Source of the DNA: Paenibacillus sp. YYML68
Lineage (GTDB): Bacteria; Bacillota; Bacilli; Paenibacillales; NBRC-103111
Assembly: GCF_027923405.1 (NCBI RefSeq)
Contig: NZ_BQYI01000001.1
Location: forward strand, 1,528,501 to 1,592,500
Direction of reading: 5' to 3'
Length of the DNA stretch: 64,000 bases
Shown: piece after piece, positions 36,362-44,513 of the stretch
How the letters are laid out: each line of letters starts with the position of its first letter
Numbering within the stretch: the first letter of the stretch is position 1
Position numbers and translations under genes: made by a program
Notes under the pieces: generated by a model
Databases searched by the model: none
What the model saw: the letters and a program-made list of their open reading frames with translations, nothing else
Told to the model about the DNA's origin: nothing

Positions 36362-36619
36362 ATGGAGATCAGAAGCTCGAGAGTACGAAATAACGTGCGG
36401 GCGATGACTGTAATTGACAAGCCGTATTATATGAACTACGAGGTCCATAAGAAAGCTAGTCCGGATGATGAAGAGCCGTTCTATGTGGGGTATGACCATG
36501 GTATGGATATACTATGCGGCTCTTGTCAATGGTTGATGACCAAAAATGTCAATCTCATGGACCTTCCCGTTCTCGCTGTCTACGAGTGCCCGAAGTGCGG
36601 ACAGCTGAACCGGCTGTAG
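36362..36619 (+). CDS. Small zinc-ribbon protein
   Basis: An 85-residue protein. The C-terminal half has two CXXC pairs, ILCGSCQW and YECPKCGQLN, spaced like a zinc ribbon. The N-terminal half contains NYEVHKKASPDDEEPFYVGY. Small cytosolic protein, family not recognised; nucleic-acid or protein contact is typical for such ribbons. It is controlled from the operator-bearing promoter directly upstream and converges with XRE regulator 3. Confidence 0.7.
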   Translation: MEIRSSRVRNNVRAMTVIDKPYYMNYEVHKKASPDDEEPFYVGYDHGMDILCGSCQWLMTKNVNLMDLPVLAVYECPKCGQLNRL

Positions 36620-36643
36620 AGGTTCATAATATAGAGCTTACGG

Positions 36644-37012
36644 TTACTTCACGAGCTCCGATCGAACGAGCGACAGGAATTGCTTCGTCTCTTCGGCAGA
36701 TAATGCTCTTCCCTGAAACGTAAGCTTGAACTGCTGCATGATCTGATAGTCTGAGTTGAATAGGCTTTGCACGAAGGAGCGAACATCTTCGTCAAGGATG
36801 GTGGTCGGGGCTAGTGTGAGGCCACGTATATAGTCTTCGGATACCTCAAGCGCGATGGCCAGCTGTCGCAGCTGCTGATCATCAGGGACTATTGTACCTT
36901 CTTCAATCCACTCGATTAGGTCTAATGCCATTCCGCACCTGCTTGCGAGCTCCTGCTCGCTCCATTCCAGGCTTAGTCTTGTCGCTGTGATTCGGCGTCC
37001 GACATGCTTCAA
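36644..37012 (-). CDS. XRE-family transcriptional regulator 3
   Basis: A 122-residue protein. The N-terminal helix-turn-helix (SEQELASRCGMALDLIEWIE) is more divergent than in the other XRE proteins here. The C-terminal domain (EDVRSFVQSLFNSDYQIMQQ, LSAEETKQFLSLVR) matches that of XRE regulator 2, so the two are paralogues with a shared dimer or effector module. TTG at 37012 follows AGAGGTG; an ATG two codons later is the alternative. It is close to two exact operators (36156 and 36326) and could compete with regulator 2 for them (inference). Confidence 0.8.
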   Translation of the reverse strand: MKHVGRRITATRLSLEWSEQELASRCGMALDLIEWIEEGTIVPDDQQLRQLAIALEVSEDYIRGLTLAPTTILDEDVRSFVQSLFNSDYQIMQQFKLTFQGRALSAEETKQFLSLVRSELVK

Positions 37013-37312
37013 CGTGTTACACCTCTGATTCTCTGTATAATATACAATATAATACGATTGTTCGCTGCAGCGAACACTTCACGATTATACAACATGTAGC
37101 ATAGTATGTGAAGATAAGCTTTCTATGGAAAAGGTTTACATAGGAATAATTAACTAAATCTAAAAAATTATTTAGAAACGAAAATATGGATAATAATAAC
37201 TATCGAAACGAAAAGGTTTTACCGATAAACTTAAACATATGGATAGAAGGCTCTCACACACGGAAGTGGATGGATCAAAGTCTAAATAGACGAATGGAGA
37301 GAGAGAACTTTG
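37013..37312. promoter_or_regulatory. 300-base divergent A+T-rich promoter region
   Basis: A+T-rich sequence between XRE regulator 3 and the 58-residue gene. TATACAATATAATAC at about 37042-37056 probably holds the regulator's own promoter on the minus strand. A short inverted repeat, CTAAAT with ATTTAG, lies at about 37155-37175. No exact copy of the GATAC operator is present. An 83-codon frame crosses the right part but has no ribosome site. Confidence 0.4.
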
Positions 37313-37489
37313 ATGGAGAGAACCATTACAATAGAAGTCGAGCGCATTCTGCGACAATTGGGTATAGTGTCCATGCAGACGATGAACGCTTCGGATGCGG
37401 TTCAGCCTGCTGCATACGCTTCGGATGCGACCTCTGAGCAATCCGCCACCAGACGCTTGTCGCATCAACCTGACTTAGAACGCACATAA
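37313..37489 (+). CDS. Small MERT-type protein (58 aa), copy A
   Basis: A 58-codon frame starting ATG behind GGAGAGAGAG. The N terminus MERTITIEVERILRQLGI is clearly related to the protein at 42502-42687 (MERTVEIEVILLQLGL) and more loosely to that at 19159-19332. The rest is Ala/Ser/Gln-rich and looks unstructured. The shared feature is one short amphipathic helix after MERT. Family unknown; repeated copies near XRE, SinR and AbrB genes suggest a peptide-size partner of a regulator (inference). Confidence 0.6.
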   Translation: MERTITIEVERILRQLGIVSMQTMNASDAVQPAAYASDATSEQSATRRLSHQPDLERT

Positions 37490-37600
37490 TATACGCTGCC
37501 GAGCGGCCATATATACATTTCATGAAAACTACACTTGAATCCGTATGGTATCCTTTGCTATCATAACCATATCAATTGAGGAAACGAAGGTGTGATTCCT

Positions 37601-38689
37601 GTGTCCAAGCGCGCATATAATTTCAACGCCGGTCCGGCTGCACTGCCCCTAGAGGTACTGCAGCGTGCTCAAGAGGAGCTGGTCGAGTACCAAGGTATCG
37701 GCATGTCGATTATGGAAATTTCTCATCGCAGCTCGCAGTACGAGAAGCTGAACGAGGAGACGCAGGTGCTGCTGAAGGAGCTGTTCGCGATTCCGGACGG
37801 CTACAAGGTGATGTTCCTGCAGGGAGGCGCGAGCACCCAGTTCGCAATGATCCCGATGAACCTGCTGAAGGAAGGGAAGACCGCGCACTACGTGCATACC
37901 GGCTCCTGGGCTGATAAGGCGATCAAGGAAGCGAAGCTGTTCGGCGCTACAGCCGTTGCGGCATCGTCAGAAGAGGACAAGTTCACCCGTATGCCAGACC
38001 TGTCGGGTCTTGCTCTAGGCGAGGATGCTGCTTATCTTCACCTGACGTCGAATGAGACGATCGAGGGCACACAGTTCCAGACGTATCCGGACACAGGCTC
38101 GGTGCCGTTGATCGGAGATATGTCAAGCGACATCTTGTCCCGCCCTGTTAACGTGGCGCAGTTCGGCATGATCTATGCGGGTGCGCAGAAGAATCTCGGT
38201 CCATCTGGCGTGACGCTCGTCATTATGCGCGAGGACCTGCTGCAGGATGCGCCTAAGGGTGTAGCGACGATGCTCCGCTACGATACACATGTGAAGAACA
38301 ATTCCCTGTACAATACGCCTCCAGTGTACTCGGTCTATATGATGAACCTGGTGCTGCACTGGATCAAGGATCATGGCGGTCTCGCCGCTATGGAGCAGCG
38401 TAACAAGGAGAAGACGGACCTGATCTACCAGGCGATCGATTCGAGCGATGGCTTCTACCGCGGTGTCGTACAGGCGCCGTACCGTTCGCGCATGAACATT
38501 ACGTTCCGCCTTGGTACGGAGGAGCTGGAGAAGGCATTCGTGAAGGAGTCCGAGCAGAACGGCTTCGTCGGTCTGAAGGGACACCGCAGCGTTGGCGGAT
38601 TGCGCGCATCGACGTATAATGCCGTGCCGCACGAGTCCTGCAAGGCGCTGGCGGATTTCATGAACGACTTCCGCAGCCGGAACCAGTAA
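37601..38689 (+). CDS. serC: Phosphoserine aminotransferase
   Basis: A 362-residue PLP enzyme that makes 3-phosphoserine from 3-phosphohydroxypyruvate in serine biosynthesis. RAYNFNAGPAALPLEVLQ, IMEISHRSSQYEKL, FLQGGASTQFAMIPMNLL and the PLP-lysine region YAGAQKNLGPSG are diagnostic. GTG at 37601 is preferred because AAGGTG is too close to the GTG at 37592; the longer form would add three residues. A housekeeping gene, apparently unrelated to the surface-glycan genes around it. Confidence 0.95.
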   Translation: MSKRAYNFNAGPAALPLEVLQRAQEELVEYQGIGMSIMEISHRSSQYEKLNEETQVLLKELFAIPDGYKVMFLQGGASTQFAMIPMNLLKEGKTAHYVHTGSWADKAIKEAKLFGATAVAASSEEDKFTRMPDLSGLALGEDAAYLHLTSNETIEGTQFQTYPDTGSVPLIGDMSSDILSRPVNVAQFGMIYAGAQKNLGPSGVTLVIMREDLLQDAPKGVATMLRYDTHVKNNSLYNTPPVYSVYMMNLVLHWIKDHGGLAAMEQRNKEKTDLIYQAIDSSDGFYRGVVQAPYRSRMNITFRLGTEELEKAFVKESEQNGFVGLKGHRSVGGLRASTYNAVPHESCKALADFMNDFRSRNQ

Positions 38690-38743
38690 CAGGCGCGTCA
38701 AGTGCGCATGCTAGCCCAAGAGCAGTAGCTTGCTACAGACCGT

Positions 38744-38803
38744 CCGCGGCTCGTAGCAGGCTGCTGCTTTGTGCTGTTCAGCCTACACAGGAACGAGCCG
38801 CGG
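38744..38803. other. Inverted repeat between serC and the response-regulator gene
   Basis: CCGCGGCTCGT at 38744-38754 and ACGAGCCGCGG at 38793-38803 are exact 11-bp complements around a 38-base loop. A third partial copy (CCACGGCTCGT) follows at about 38830. No T-run follows either arm, so it is a weak terminator candidate or a structured 3' end for the two convergent genes. Confidence 0.5.
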
Positions 38804-38876
38804 CGCACCTTAACAACGATATAAGCGCCACGGCTCGTTGGGCGCGTGACGCTTATGGATTCGATGATGATTTCGA

Positions 38877-39593
38877 TTAGGCGAGCGATTCCTTGACGTT
38901 AGGCTCTGTTAATTTGTATCCGACGTTGCGAATCGTTACAATATATTCAGGCGTACGAGCGTTCGTCTCGATCTTGTCGCGCAGGTGACTGATATGCACG
39001 TCGACGATACGGGTATCGCCGAGGAAGTGATAGTCCCATACTCCGTGCAGCAGCTGCTGACGGCTGAGCACCTTGCCTCTGTGCTTGCATAAGAACAGCA
39101 GCAGGTCGAATTCCTTCGGCGTGAGCTCGATCGTCTCGCCCTTGATCTTCACCTCGCGCTGATCCGGCTGGATCGAGATGTGACCAATCTGTACTGGAGC
39201 GTTCTCGGATGTAGAAGGGAGAATCTGAATACGACGCAGGATGGCTTGAATGCGGGAGATGAGTTCCTGTGGACTGAATGGCTTCGTCATGTAATCATCG
39301 GCTCCGTTGTCAAGTCCGGCGATCTTGTCAGACAGATCCTGCATGGCGGTGAGCATAATGATCGGCACCATGTTGTTCTGATCTCTGAGCTTACGGCACA
39401 CTTGAATGCCGTCCATCTTCGGCAGCATGAGATCGAGTACGATCAGGTCGGGGCGGAAGTGCTGAATCGCGCTGAATACAGCCTCGCCATCGTATACGCA
39501 ATGCACCTCGAAGCCTACTAGCTTCAGGTTGAATTCTATGAGCATCGAGATGGAAGGTTCATCATCAACGACAAGAATTTTCTTCTTCAACAT
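38877..39593 (-). CDS. PhoP-like OmpR-family response regulator
   Basis: A 238-residue response regulator. The receiver domain has the acidic pair in ILVVDDEPS, the phosphoacceptor Asp in DLIVLDLMLPKMDG, the Thr in MLTA and the Lys in YMTKPFSP. The winged-helix DNA-binding domain (ELTPKEFDLLLFLCKHRGKV, RIVDVHISHLRDKIE) follows. It is closest in pattern to PhoP/YycF-type regulators of Firmicutes. No histidine kinase is next to it, so it is an orphan here. Two TTACAG hexamers 11 bases apart lie upstream. Confidence 0.88.
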   Translation of the reverse strand: MLKKKILVVDDEPSISMLIEFNLKLVGFEVHCVYDGEAVFSAIQHFRPDLIVLDLMLPKMDGIQVCRKLRDQNNMVPIIMLTAMQDLSDKIAGLDNGADDYMTKPFSPQELISRIQAILRRIQILPSTSENAPVQIGHISIQPDQREVKIKGETIELTPKEFDLLLFLCKHRGKVLSRQQLLHGVWDYHFLGDTRIVDVHISHLRDKIETNARTPEYIVTIRNVGYKLTEPNVKESLA

Positions 39594-39633
39594 GATTGAA
39601 TTTCTCCTTTACTGTCGATTGCATGTGAATCAG

Positions 39634-39660
39634 TAACATCGTTACAGCTTCGTTACAGCC
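39634..39660. promoter_or_regulatory. PhoP-box-like direct repeat upstream of the response regulator
   Basis: TTACAG at 39642-39647 and again at 39653-39658, five bases between them, giving an 11-base period as in PhoP and OmpR-type boxes (TTAACA-N5 repeats in B. subtilis). A related TAACAT precedes it. It lies 41-60 bases upstream of the regulator's start, suggesting autoregulation. Confidence 0.5.
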
Positions 39661-39746
39661 TCACCAGATATGCTCATTATCTCAATGCACCGTCAACCTT
39701 GTATTAAGAATAGGTAAAGCGAGTGTTAAAATTGGAGTGACATGTA

Positions 39747-40211
39747 ATGGCGTTTCACATTGTGCTGGTAGAACCCGAAATTCCGGCGAATACGGGGAAT
39801 ATTGCAAGAACGTGCGCAGCGACAGGTACCTGGCTGCATCTGGTACGGCCACTCGGCTTCGACACCGACGACCGAACGCTGAAGCGGGCGGGTCTTGATT
39901 ATTGGCATTCCGTGAAGCTGGAGTACCATGATTCGTGGCACGAGCTCAAGGAGAAGTACGCATCTTCACGATTTTTCCTTGCGACGACGAAGGCGACGAA
40001 GCTATACACGGACATCGAATTCCAGGACGAAGATTTCCTCGTGTTCGGCAAGGAGACGAGAGGTCTCGATCCGTCGATCTTAGCTGAGCATCCGGATTCA
40101 TTGATTCGCATGCCGATGACCGATACGGTTCGTTCCTTGAACCTGTCGAATTCGGCCGCTATTATCCTCTATGAAGGCTTGAGGCAGAATAGGTTTCCAG
40201 GATTATCCTAG
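39747..40211 (+). CDS. trmL: tRNA (cytidine/uridine-34-2'-O)-methyltransferase
   Basis: A 154-residue SPOUT-fold enzyme that methylates the wobble base of tRNA-Leu. The knot region is recognisable in HIVLVEPEIPANTGNIARTC, HLVRPLGFDTDDRTLKRAGL, FGKETRGLDPSIL and IRMPMTDTVRSLNLSNSAAI. The length is normal for the family. A single housekeeping gene, divergent from the response regulator. Confidence 0.93.
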   Translation: MAFHIVLVEPEIPANTGNIARTCAATGTWLHLVRPLGFDTDDRTLKRAGLDYWHSVKLEYHDSWHELKEKYASSRFFLATTKATKLYTDIEFQDEDFLVFGKETRGLDPSILAEHPDSLIRMPMTDTVRSLNLSNSAAIILYEGLRQNRFPGLS

Positions 40212-40326
40212 CTGTCATGTTAGGGTCTGAAGGGCCATACAATTGGAGTAAGGCGGGGCAGGAATTTACACTTTGATGTCGAAATATCTAAGGTGGCAAC
40301 TAAAGAACAGGATTGAAATGAGGTGT

Positions 40327-40590
40327 ATGATGATGAAACCGGCAGGTGTTGTCCGCAAGGTGGATCAGCTTGGACGTATCGTGCTTCCAAAGTCGCTGCG
40401 CAAAAGGTACCAAATGAACGAGGGGGACCCGGTCGAAATATTGGTCAGCGGCGATCATATTATTCTGGAGCGATATCGGCCACGGTGTGTGTTCTGCGGA
40501 TCGATGGAGCAGGTGAGCGATTTCAAGGAACGGCACATATGCGGCGAGTGCTTGAGAGAGATGTATGGTCTTAGGCAGAAGGACGCCTAG
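40327..40590 (+). CDS. AbrB-family transition-state regulator with zinc-ribbon tail
   Basis: An 87-residue protein. The N-terminal swapped-hairpin DNA-binding domain reads GVVRKVDQLGRIVLPKSLRK, very near B. subtilis AbrB. The C-terminal part is not the AbrB oligomerisation domain: it has CVFCGS and ICGECL, a likely zinc-binding pair. Three ATG codons in a row (40327, 40330, 40333) follow TGAGGTG. AbrB-type proteins repress biofilm and post-exponential genes and this one may act on the glycan operons here (inference). Confidence 0.85.
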   Translation: MMMKPAGVVRKVDQLGRIVLPKSLRKRYQMNEGDPVEILVSGDHIILERYRPRCVFCGSMEQVSDFKERHICGECLREMYGLRQKDA

Positions 40591-40673
40591 GAGGAGCATG
40601 AGCGGGGGAAGTGCTGCGCTTATGAGCTCAATGGAATGATGCTCTTCGCTTCGAGAACGAAAGAGATGGACTT

Positions 40674-40712
40674 AGAGGGCTCCACGGCATGCCGCCGTCG
40701 GAGCCCTCTCTC
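40674..40712. terminator. Bidirectional terminator between abrB-like and activator genes
   Basis: AGAGGGCTCC (40674-40683) and GGAGCCCTCT (40700-40709) form a 10-bp stem; the loop contains an inner ACGGC/GCCGT stem. It serves two convergent genes. The T-run is poor on both strands. Confidence 0.7.
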
Positions 40713-40716
40713 GTGA

Positions 40717-42297
40717 TCAGGTCGGTGTATCGCGTGCCAGCTTGCGCCGTCTACGCAGCCACTTGCTCTGCTCCTTCCCTGCGCCGAGCAGCCGGTACGC
40801 CTCGATCAAGAGGTCGATCACCTGCAGCTCATTGACGCCGCTGTGCGGCTGCACGTTAAGCAAGAACTCGATAGCGGTGTGCGGCTTGCGCTGGGATAAG
40901 AGCTGTCTGGCCGCCCAGATCGCCAGCTTCTCCCATTGCATCTCCAGCCTGTCCTTGATGGACAAGGCATGGGGATCGTAGAAGCCCGACAAGATCGGAC
41001 CGGTGAACTTGTCCAGCAGTAGCCGGCACAGGAATAGCTTGCTGACAGGCTCGGACAGCTCACTGGCTGTATGAAGCAGCTTCTGTAGCTCCAGCAGATC
41101 GAATGCGAGCTCGCCGTGGAGGTGCACATGAGAACGGTCGATGGTGATCGCCTTCTCTTGGTGCTGACCGCGGTCCAGCAGCTTGCTAATATGGTTCAGG
41201 TATACGCGCAGGTTACGCAGTGCGCTATGGTAGCTCTTCTCCGGAAACAGGTCGGTACATAGCTGCTCCCGGGATACGTTCCGGTGGAAGGCGAGGTAGA
41301 GCAGAATGTTCTTGGCATAGCGGCTATGCCAGCCGTCAGGCATTGCAGCTCCATCTGTCCAGCTGACATCGAATTCGCCGATACACTGGATCCGAAGGGC
41401 GGGCTTCGCTTGCTCTAGCATTGATTGCTCGGCTAACAGCTCTCGCATGTGCTCATGGATTAATGAGTCCACGATCGTCGGCGAGACGGACGTCTGTTGC
41501 TGGAGGAAGCGATGGAGCCAATCGAACGTGCAGGACGGATCATCGACGAACATGAGGTTCGCCGCCTCCGGTACGATGAGGAAGCCGCTCGTATTCCAAT
41601 AGACATGCACGAGCCCCGCGAGCGCCGGAGTGAACAGCTGATCCTTCTCTCCGGACAACAACAGCGTCTCGATCGAGGCGAGCAGCGGACTAGGCTGCTG
41701 TTGAAGCCATACGGCGATCGTGTTCAAGGCTTGGCGATACGTAAGGTCACTTACACGGCTGAGAGCCTGCGTGACTTGCTGCTGCAGACGCGCCTGCTGC
41801 TGTCCATGTACAGTAAGGCTGATCGACTGATCGAGCATCAGCTTCCACTTGTCGAGGTGACTGAATATGGCGGCTGGGTCCTGATTGTAGCCGTGACGCA
41901 ATAGGAATGGGAACGAGAACAACGGTGATAGGTAGACGATACGCTGTACGTAGCTCGGGTAATGCTGTGCATACGCTCTGGCGACGAGTGAGCCGAACTG
42001 ATGTCCGATCAAGACGACGGAACGAAGCTCAAGATGAGTGATAAGTGCATGCAGGTCCTGGATTAAGCGATCAGGCTTAAGAGAATCGGGAGATTCCTCG
42101 CTGAGTCCGTGACCCGGCAGATCGTAGGCTACGACGGAGTAATGAGGCAGCAGCAACGGGAGTAGACGCTCCCAGATCGACGAGGATAGGCCCATGCCGT
42201 GAATGAGCACGAGAGCAGGCTTGTCCGTGGCGGGTGTAGTAGAGGAGGCTAGGTTATATGTAAAGTTCATTCCATAACTGCAAGTGAACGGCTGCAT
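40717..42297 (-). CDS. Alpha/beta-hydrolase-like pseudoenzyme fused to a SARP/BTAD-type activator domain
   Basis: A 526-residue cytosolic protein. Residues 25-265 follow the alpha/beta-hydrolase fold (LVLIHGMGLSSSIWERLLPL, YDLPGHGLSEES). The nucleophile elbow reads GHQFG at residues 98-102 instead of GXSXG, so Ser is replaced by Gln100, and the catalytic His position reads AANLMF with Asn247. Asp219 is still present. Residues 300-526 have a winged-helix/BTAD layout (YAKNILLYLAFHRNVSREQL, HSALRNLRVYLNHISKLLDR) typical of SARP-type transcription factors. It is therefore probably a regulator that uses a dead hydrolase as a ligand sensor (inference). Confidence 0.75.
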   Translation of the reverse strand: MQPFTCSYGMNFTYNLASSTTPATDKPALVLIHGMGLSSSIWERLLPLLLPHYSVVAYDLPGHGLSEESPDSLKPDRLIQDLHALITHLELRSVVLIGHQFGSLVARAYAQHYPSYVQRIVYLSPLFSFPFLLRHGYNQDPAAIFSHLDKWKLMLDQSISLTVHGQQQARLQQQVTQALSRVSDLTYRQALNTIAVWLQQQPSPLLASIETLLLSGEKDQLFTPALAGLVHVYWNTSGFLIVPEAANLMFVDDPSCTFDWLHRFLQQQTSVSPTIVDSLIHEHMRELLAEQSMLEQAKPALRIQCIGEFDVSWTDGAAMPDGWHSRYAKNILLYLAFHRNVSREQLCTDLFPEKSYHSALRNLRVYLNHISKLLDRGQHQEKAITIDRSHVHLHGELAFDLLELQKLLHTASELSEPVSKLFLCRLLLDKFTGPILSGFYDPHALSIKDRLEMQWEKLAIWAARQLLSQRKPHTAIEFLLNVQPHSGVNELQVIDLLIEAYRLLGAGKEQSKWLRRRRKLARDTPT

Positions 42298-42501
42298 GAT
42301 GTCATCCCTCTGGGTCTATAATCTTACAATTGGAACAAATAGTTTAATTTCTAAATTTATCTTAATACAAATATAGGGTAGTGTCACTAGAAATGGATGG
42401 TAGTGTAACCTTCGTGTAACGATAAATATGGTAATCTAGGTACAACATCCTATTTGTCGGATAAAATTATATTATTGACCAAGGGAAGGTGACAGCGCGC
42501 C

Positions 42502-42687
42502 ATGGAGAGGACAGTTGAGATCGAGGTCATCCTACTTCAATTGGGGTTAAGCATTGAGCAGGGGAGGAAGCAGATTAGCGGTTCTGCACCTCTGCATAAA
42601 GAGTCAGTCAGTCTCGAGACGCAGACTGATGCACGATTAACGAAAAAAGCGGTCTCGTCCATTCCCCTTGAAGCCCGTACATCGTAG
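42502..42687 (+). CDS. Small MERT-type protein (61 aa), copy B
   Basis: A 61-codon frame starting MERTVEIEVILLQLGL, related to the 58-residue protein at 37313-37489 over its first 18 residues. The remainder is Ser/Thr/Lys-rich with no clear fold. GGGAAGGTGAC precedes the ATG at a normal distance. It lies alone in a 436-base stretch between two minus-strand genes. Function unknown. Confidence 0.6.
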   Translation: MERTVEIEVILLQLGLSIEQGRKQISGSAPLHKESVSLETQTDARLTKKAVSSIPLEARTS

Positions 42688-42733
42688 GGCCGTGGCGATG
42701 GCGAGTCCGCTTCATATAACGAAAGAGCCGTGC

Positions 42734-42832
42734 TTACAGCCCCTTCGTCTTATCCTCATTGTAAGCTGCAGTAAGCATCGCAACGATGAAAAGTAGAAAT
42801 ACGACAATCACTAACCAAAATGTAGCAGACAT
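42734..42832 (-). CDS. Very small single-pass membrane protein (32 aa)
   Basis: A 32-codon frame on the minus strand, MSATFWLVIVVFLLFIVAML with a short charged tail ending KTKGL. GGGGGGTGCTCAGG lies directly before the ATG, giving a good ribosome site. About 20 hydrophobic residues make one membrane helix. Such micro-membrane proteins often modulate a larger membrane partner. Evidence is the ribosome site plus helix; no homologue is known to me. Confidence 0.5.
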   Translation of the reverse strand: MSATFWLVIVVFLLFIVAMLTAAYNEDKTKGL

Positions 42833-42903
42833 CCTGAGCACCCCCCAGCCATTATTATAACCAACCAATAACGAAAAGAAAACGGATAATGTGTGAACAA
42901 TTG

Positions 42904-43983
42904 CTACTTGAAAAACAAAAAATGAGTCGGCATCGGTCTCAGACGTCCGCCGGCATCTGAAGGCTTGTTGATCACCTGTCCGTCGAAAATGAGACTCGAT
43001 GAGCCTCCACCATCCAGATTATACGCGTCCTTGACGCCGAGCGCCAGCAGCTTGTCCTGAAGCTCGGCCAGCGTCGCTCCGGAATGTCCGCGCTCGTCGT
43101 ACCCATCCGTTACGAGGAACACTAGCTGGTCGTTCTTCAGGCTGCCGACGACGGTCCTCGGTGCTCTCGCCGGAGACGTCTGCCATTGCGTAGGAATCGT
43201 CTGCTTCTGCCCGCCCTGCAGCAGCACCGGTACGAACGTCGCGCCGAACATCGGGTTCAGCTTGTCAAGCTGCTGCTGGGTGGAGAACATGCCGCCGATC
43301 AGCTTGCGGTCCTTGCTCAACCCGATGAAGGTCAAATCATTAAACGTAGGCTCGAAGCCGTATACGTACTTGCCCTCATAGACGGTCGTGCTGAGCGGAT
43401 AGCGCTTGCCTGTACGCTTGTCGTCGGCGAAGCCGCCAGCGTTAACACCAGCGATCGCCCCGTAGCGGCGCGCCGCCTGCTGGGTTGTCTCGCTGCCGCC
43501 GACCTTGTCGTTGCCAAGCGTCATGCGCATCCCCTTATCCGACTTCACGGTAACCTTCAGCGCATGGCCGGCATATCGAGCCTCGCTGAACGAATATAGC
43601 TTCAGATCGATGTTGTCGGATGACGTGCTGCGCAGCTGCTTGCCGCCGAGTCTTGAGATGAACCGTGAGTCGAAGATGGCGGAAGGCCGCGTAGCGGCAT
43701 CTGCTGCAAGCTGTGACAGCCGTGCCGCTTCATTGGCGCTCGCTGCGTACAGCTCATAGTACTTCTGAATCGTGGCACGAGTCGAGACTGCATCCTGATT
43801 CGCACGGTCGAGACCATCGAGCGCACGCTGTACCGTGCTCGCGAGCTGCAGCTCAGCCTTCGGCCCTGTTGCAGGCGGTGTAATCGTCACGCTCGGCGGG
43901 GCGAAGGCCAGGAAGCCGATCAGCCCGAGGAACGGAGCGGCGGCTAGCAGCATGAGCCGATTCAGCTGCTGGAAGCCATTCAT
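42904..43983 (-). CDS. Phosphodiester glycosidase (NAGPA-like) domain protein
   Basis: A 359-residue exported or membrane-anchored protein. One N-terminal hydrophobic helix (LLAAAPFLGLIGFLAFAPP), a helical stretch, then the phosphodiester glycosidase domain, recognised from IAGVNAGGFADDKR, LVFLVTDGYDERGHSGATLA, AYNLDGGGSSSLIFDG and RPMPTHFLF. Family members cleave sugar-phosphodiester bonds, such as the uncovering enzyme and some exopolysaccharide enzymes. GAGGTGAAG precedes the ATG. It is the last gene of the two-component operon, so it may act on the sugar polymer sensed there (inference). Confidence 0.88.
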   Translation of the reverse strand: MNGFQQLNRLMLLAAAPFLGLIGFLAFAPPSVTITPPATGPKAELQLASTVQRALDGLDRANQDAVSTRATIQKYYELYAASANEAARLSQLAADAATRPSAIFDSRFISRLGGKQLRSTSSDNIDLKLYSFSEARYAGHALKVTVKSDKGMRMTLGNDKVGGSETTQQAARRYGAIAGVNAGGFADDKRTGKRYPLSTTVYEGKYVYGFEPTFNDLTFIGLSKDRKLIGGMFSTQQQLDKLNPMFGATFVPVLLQGGQKQTIPTQWQTSPARAPRTVVGSLKNDQLVFLVTDGYDERGHSGATLAELQDKLLALGVKDAYNLDGGGSSSLIFDGQVINKPSDAGGRLRPMPTHFLFFK

Positions 43984-44024
43984 GCTTGCTTCACCTCCTC
44001 ATGAAGTTCGCTTCGTTCTATAGA

Positions 44025-44513
44025 TTATTGCAGCGCATCGAGCTGCTTCTTCAGCTCTTCGAGCTTCTTCGTCACTTCCGCCAGCTGGGTATATAGCTGG
44101 TTGCTGTTGTCAGTCTTGCTGCTGGCGCTGTCCTTCGTGAACGCCAGCAGCTCATTCACGGAGTCAATCTTCGACTGCAGCTGCTTCATATCGTCTTGGA
44201 TCGAAGCTCTCAGCTCCGTAATCTGCTTCTGATAGTCCTCCTGAATAGCAGCAAGCTGCAGCTCCGTCTGGGCCGCGATGTCGGCCTTCAGCTGCTGCTG
44301 AAGCTGATCGCTGTATAGCTTTGCCCCATAGATGCCTCCTCCGACGAGGAGAGACCAGACGAGCACGAGCAGCACGTACGTCCGTACTTGCTTCGGCTTG
44401 CCGGCTTTGCCGGTCCTGACCTGCTGCCCCCCAGTATCGGGATCTGTTCCTATGCCGGATCTGCTGCCGCGAACAGGCAGCTGCGTCGAATTCGTCTCTA
44501 GCTCCGTATTCAT
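44025..44513 (-). CDS. Membrane-anchored coiled-coil protein, unknown
   Basis: A 162-residue protein: a short basic cytosolic part, one membrane helix (TYVLLVLVWSLLVGGGIYGA), and an extracytoplasmic coiled coil (LQAIQEDYQKQITELRASI-like Gln/Lys/Glu pattern) ending KKLEELKKQLDALQ. Its ATG overlaps the response-regulator stop (ATGA). Unrecognised family. Its place between the regulator and the glycosidase suggests an envelope partner of the glycosidase or the kinase. Confidence 0.7.
   Translation of the reverse strand: MNTELETNSTQLPVRGSRSGIGTDPDTGGQQVRTGKAGKPKQVRTYVLLVLVWSLLVGGGIYGAKLYSDQLQQQLKADIAAQTELQLAAIQEDYQKQITELRASIQDDMKQLQSKIDSVNELLAFTKDSASSKTDNSNQLYTQLAEVTKKLEELKKQLDALQ

Noticed and set aside
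37036-37060. A further GATAC-type operator before XRE regulator 3
   Set aside because: The A+T-rich palindromic run there (TATAATATA-like) lacks the GATAC and GTATC arms and is more likely plain promoter sequence.
37186-37437. An 83-codon frame overlapping the 58-residue MERT-type gene
   Set aside because: No ribosome binding site, and the overlapping frame has both a ribosome site and a paralogue elsewhere in the window.
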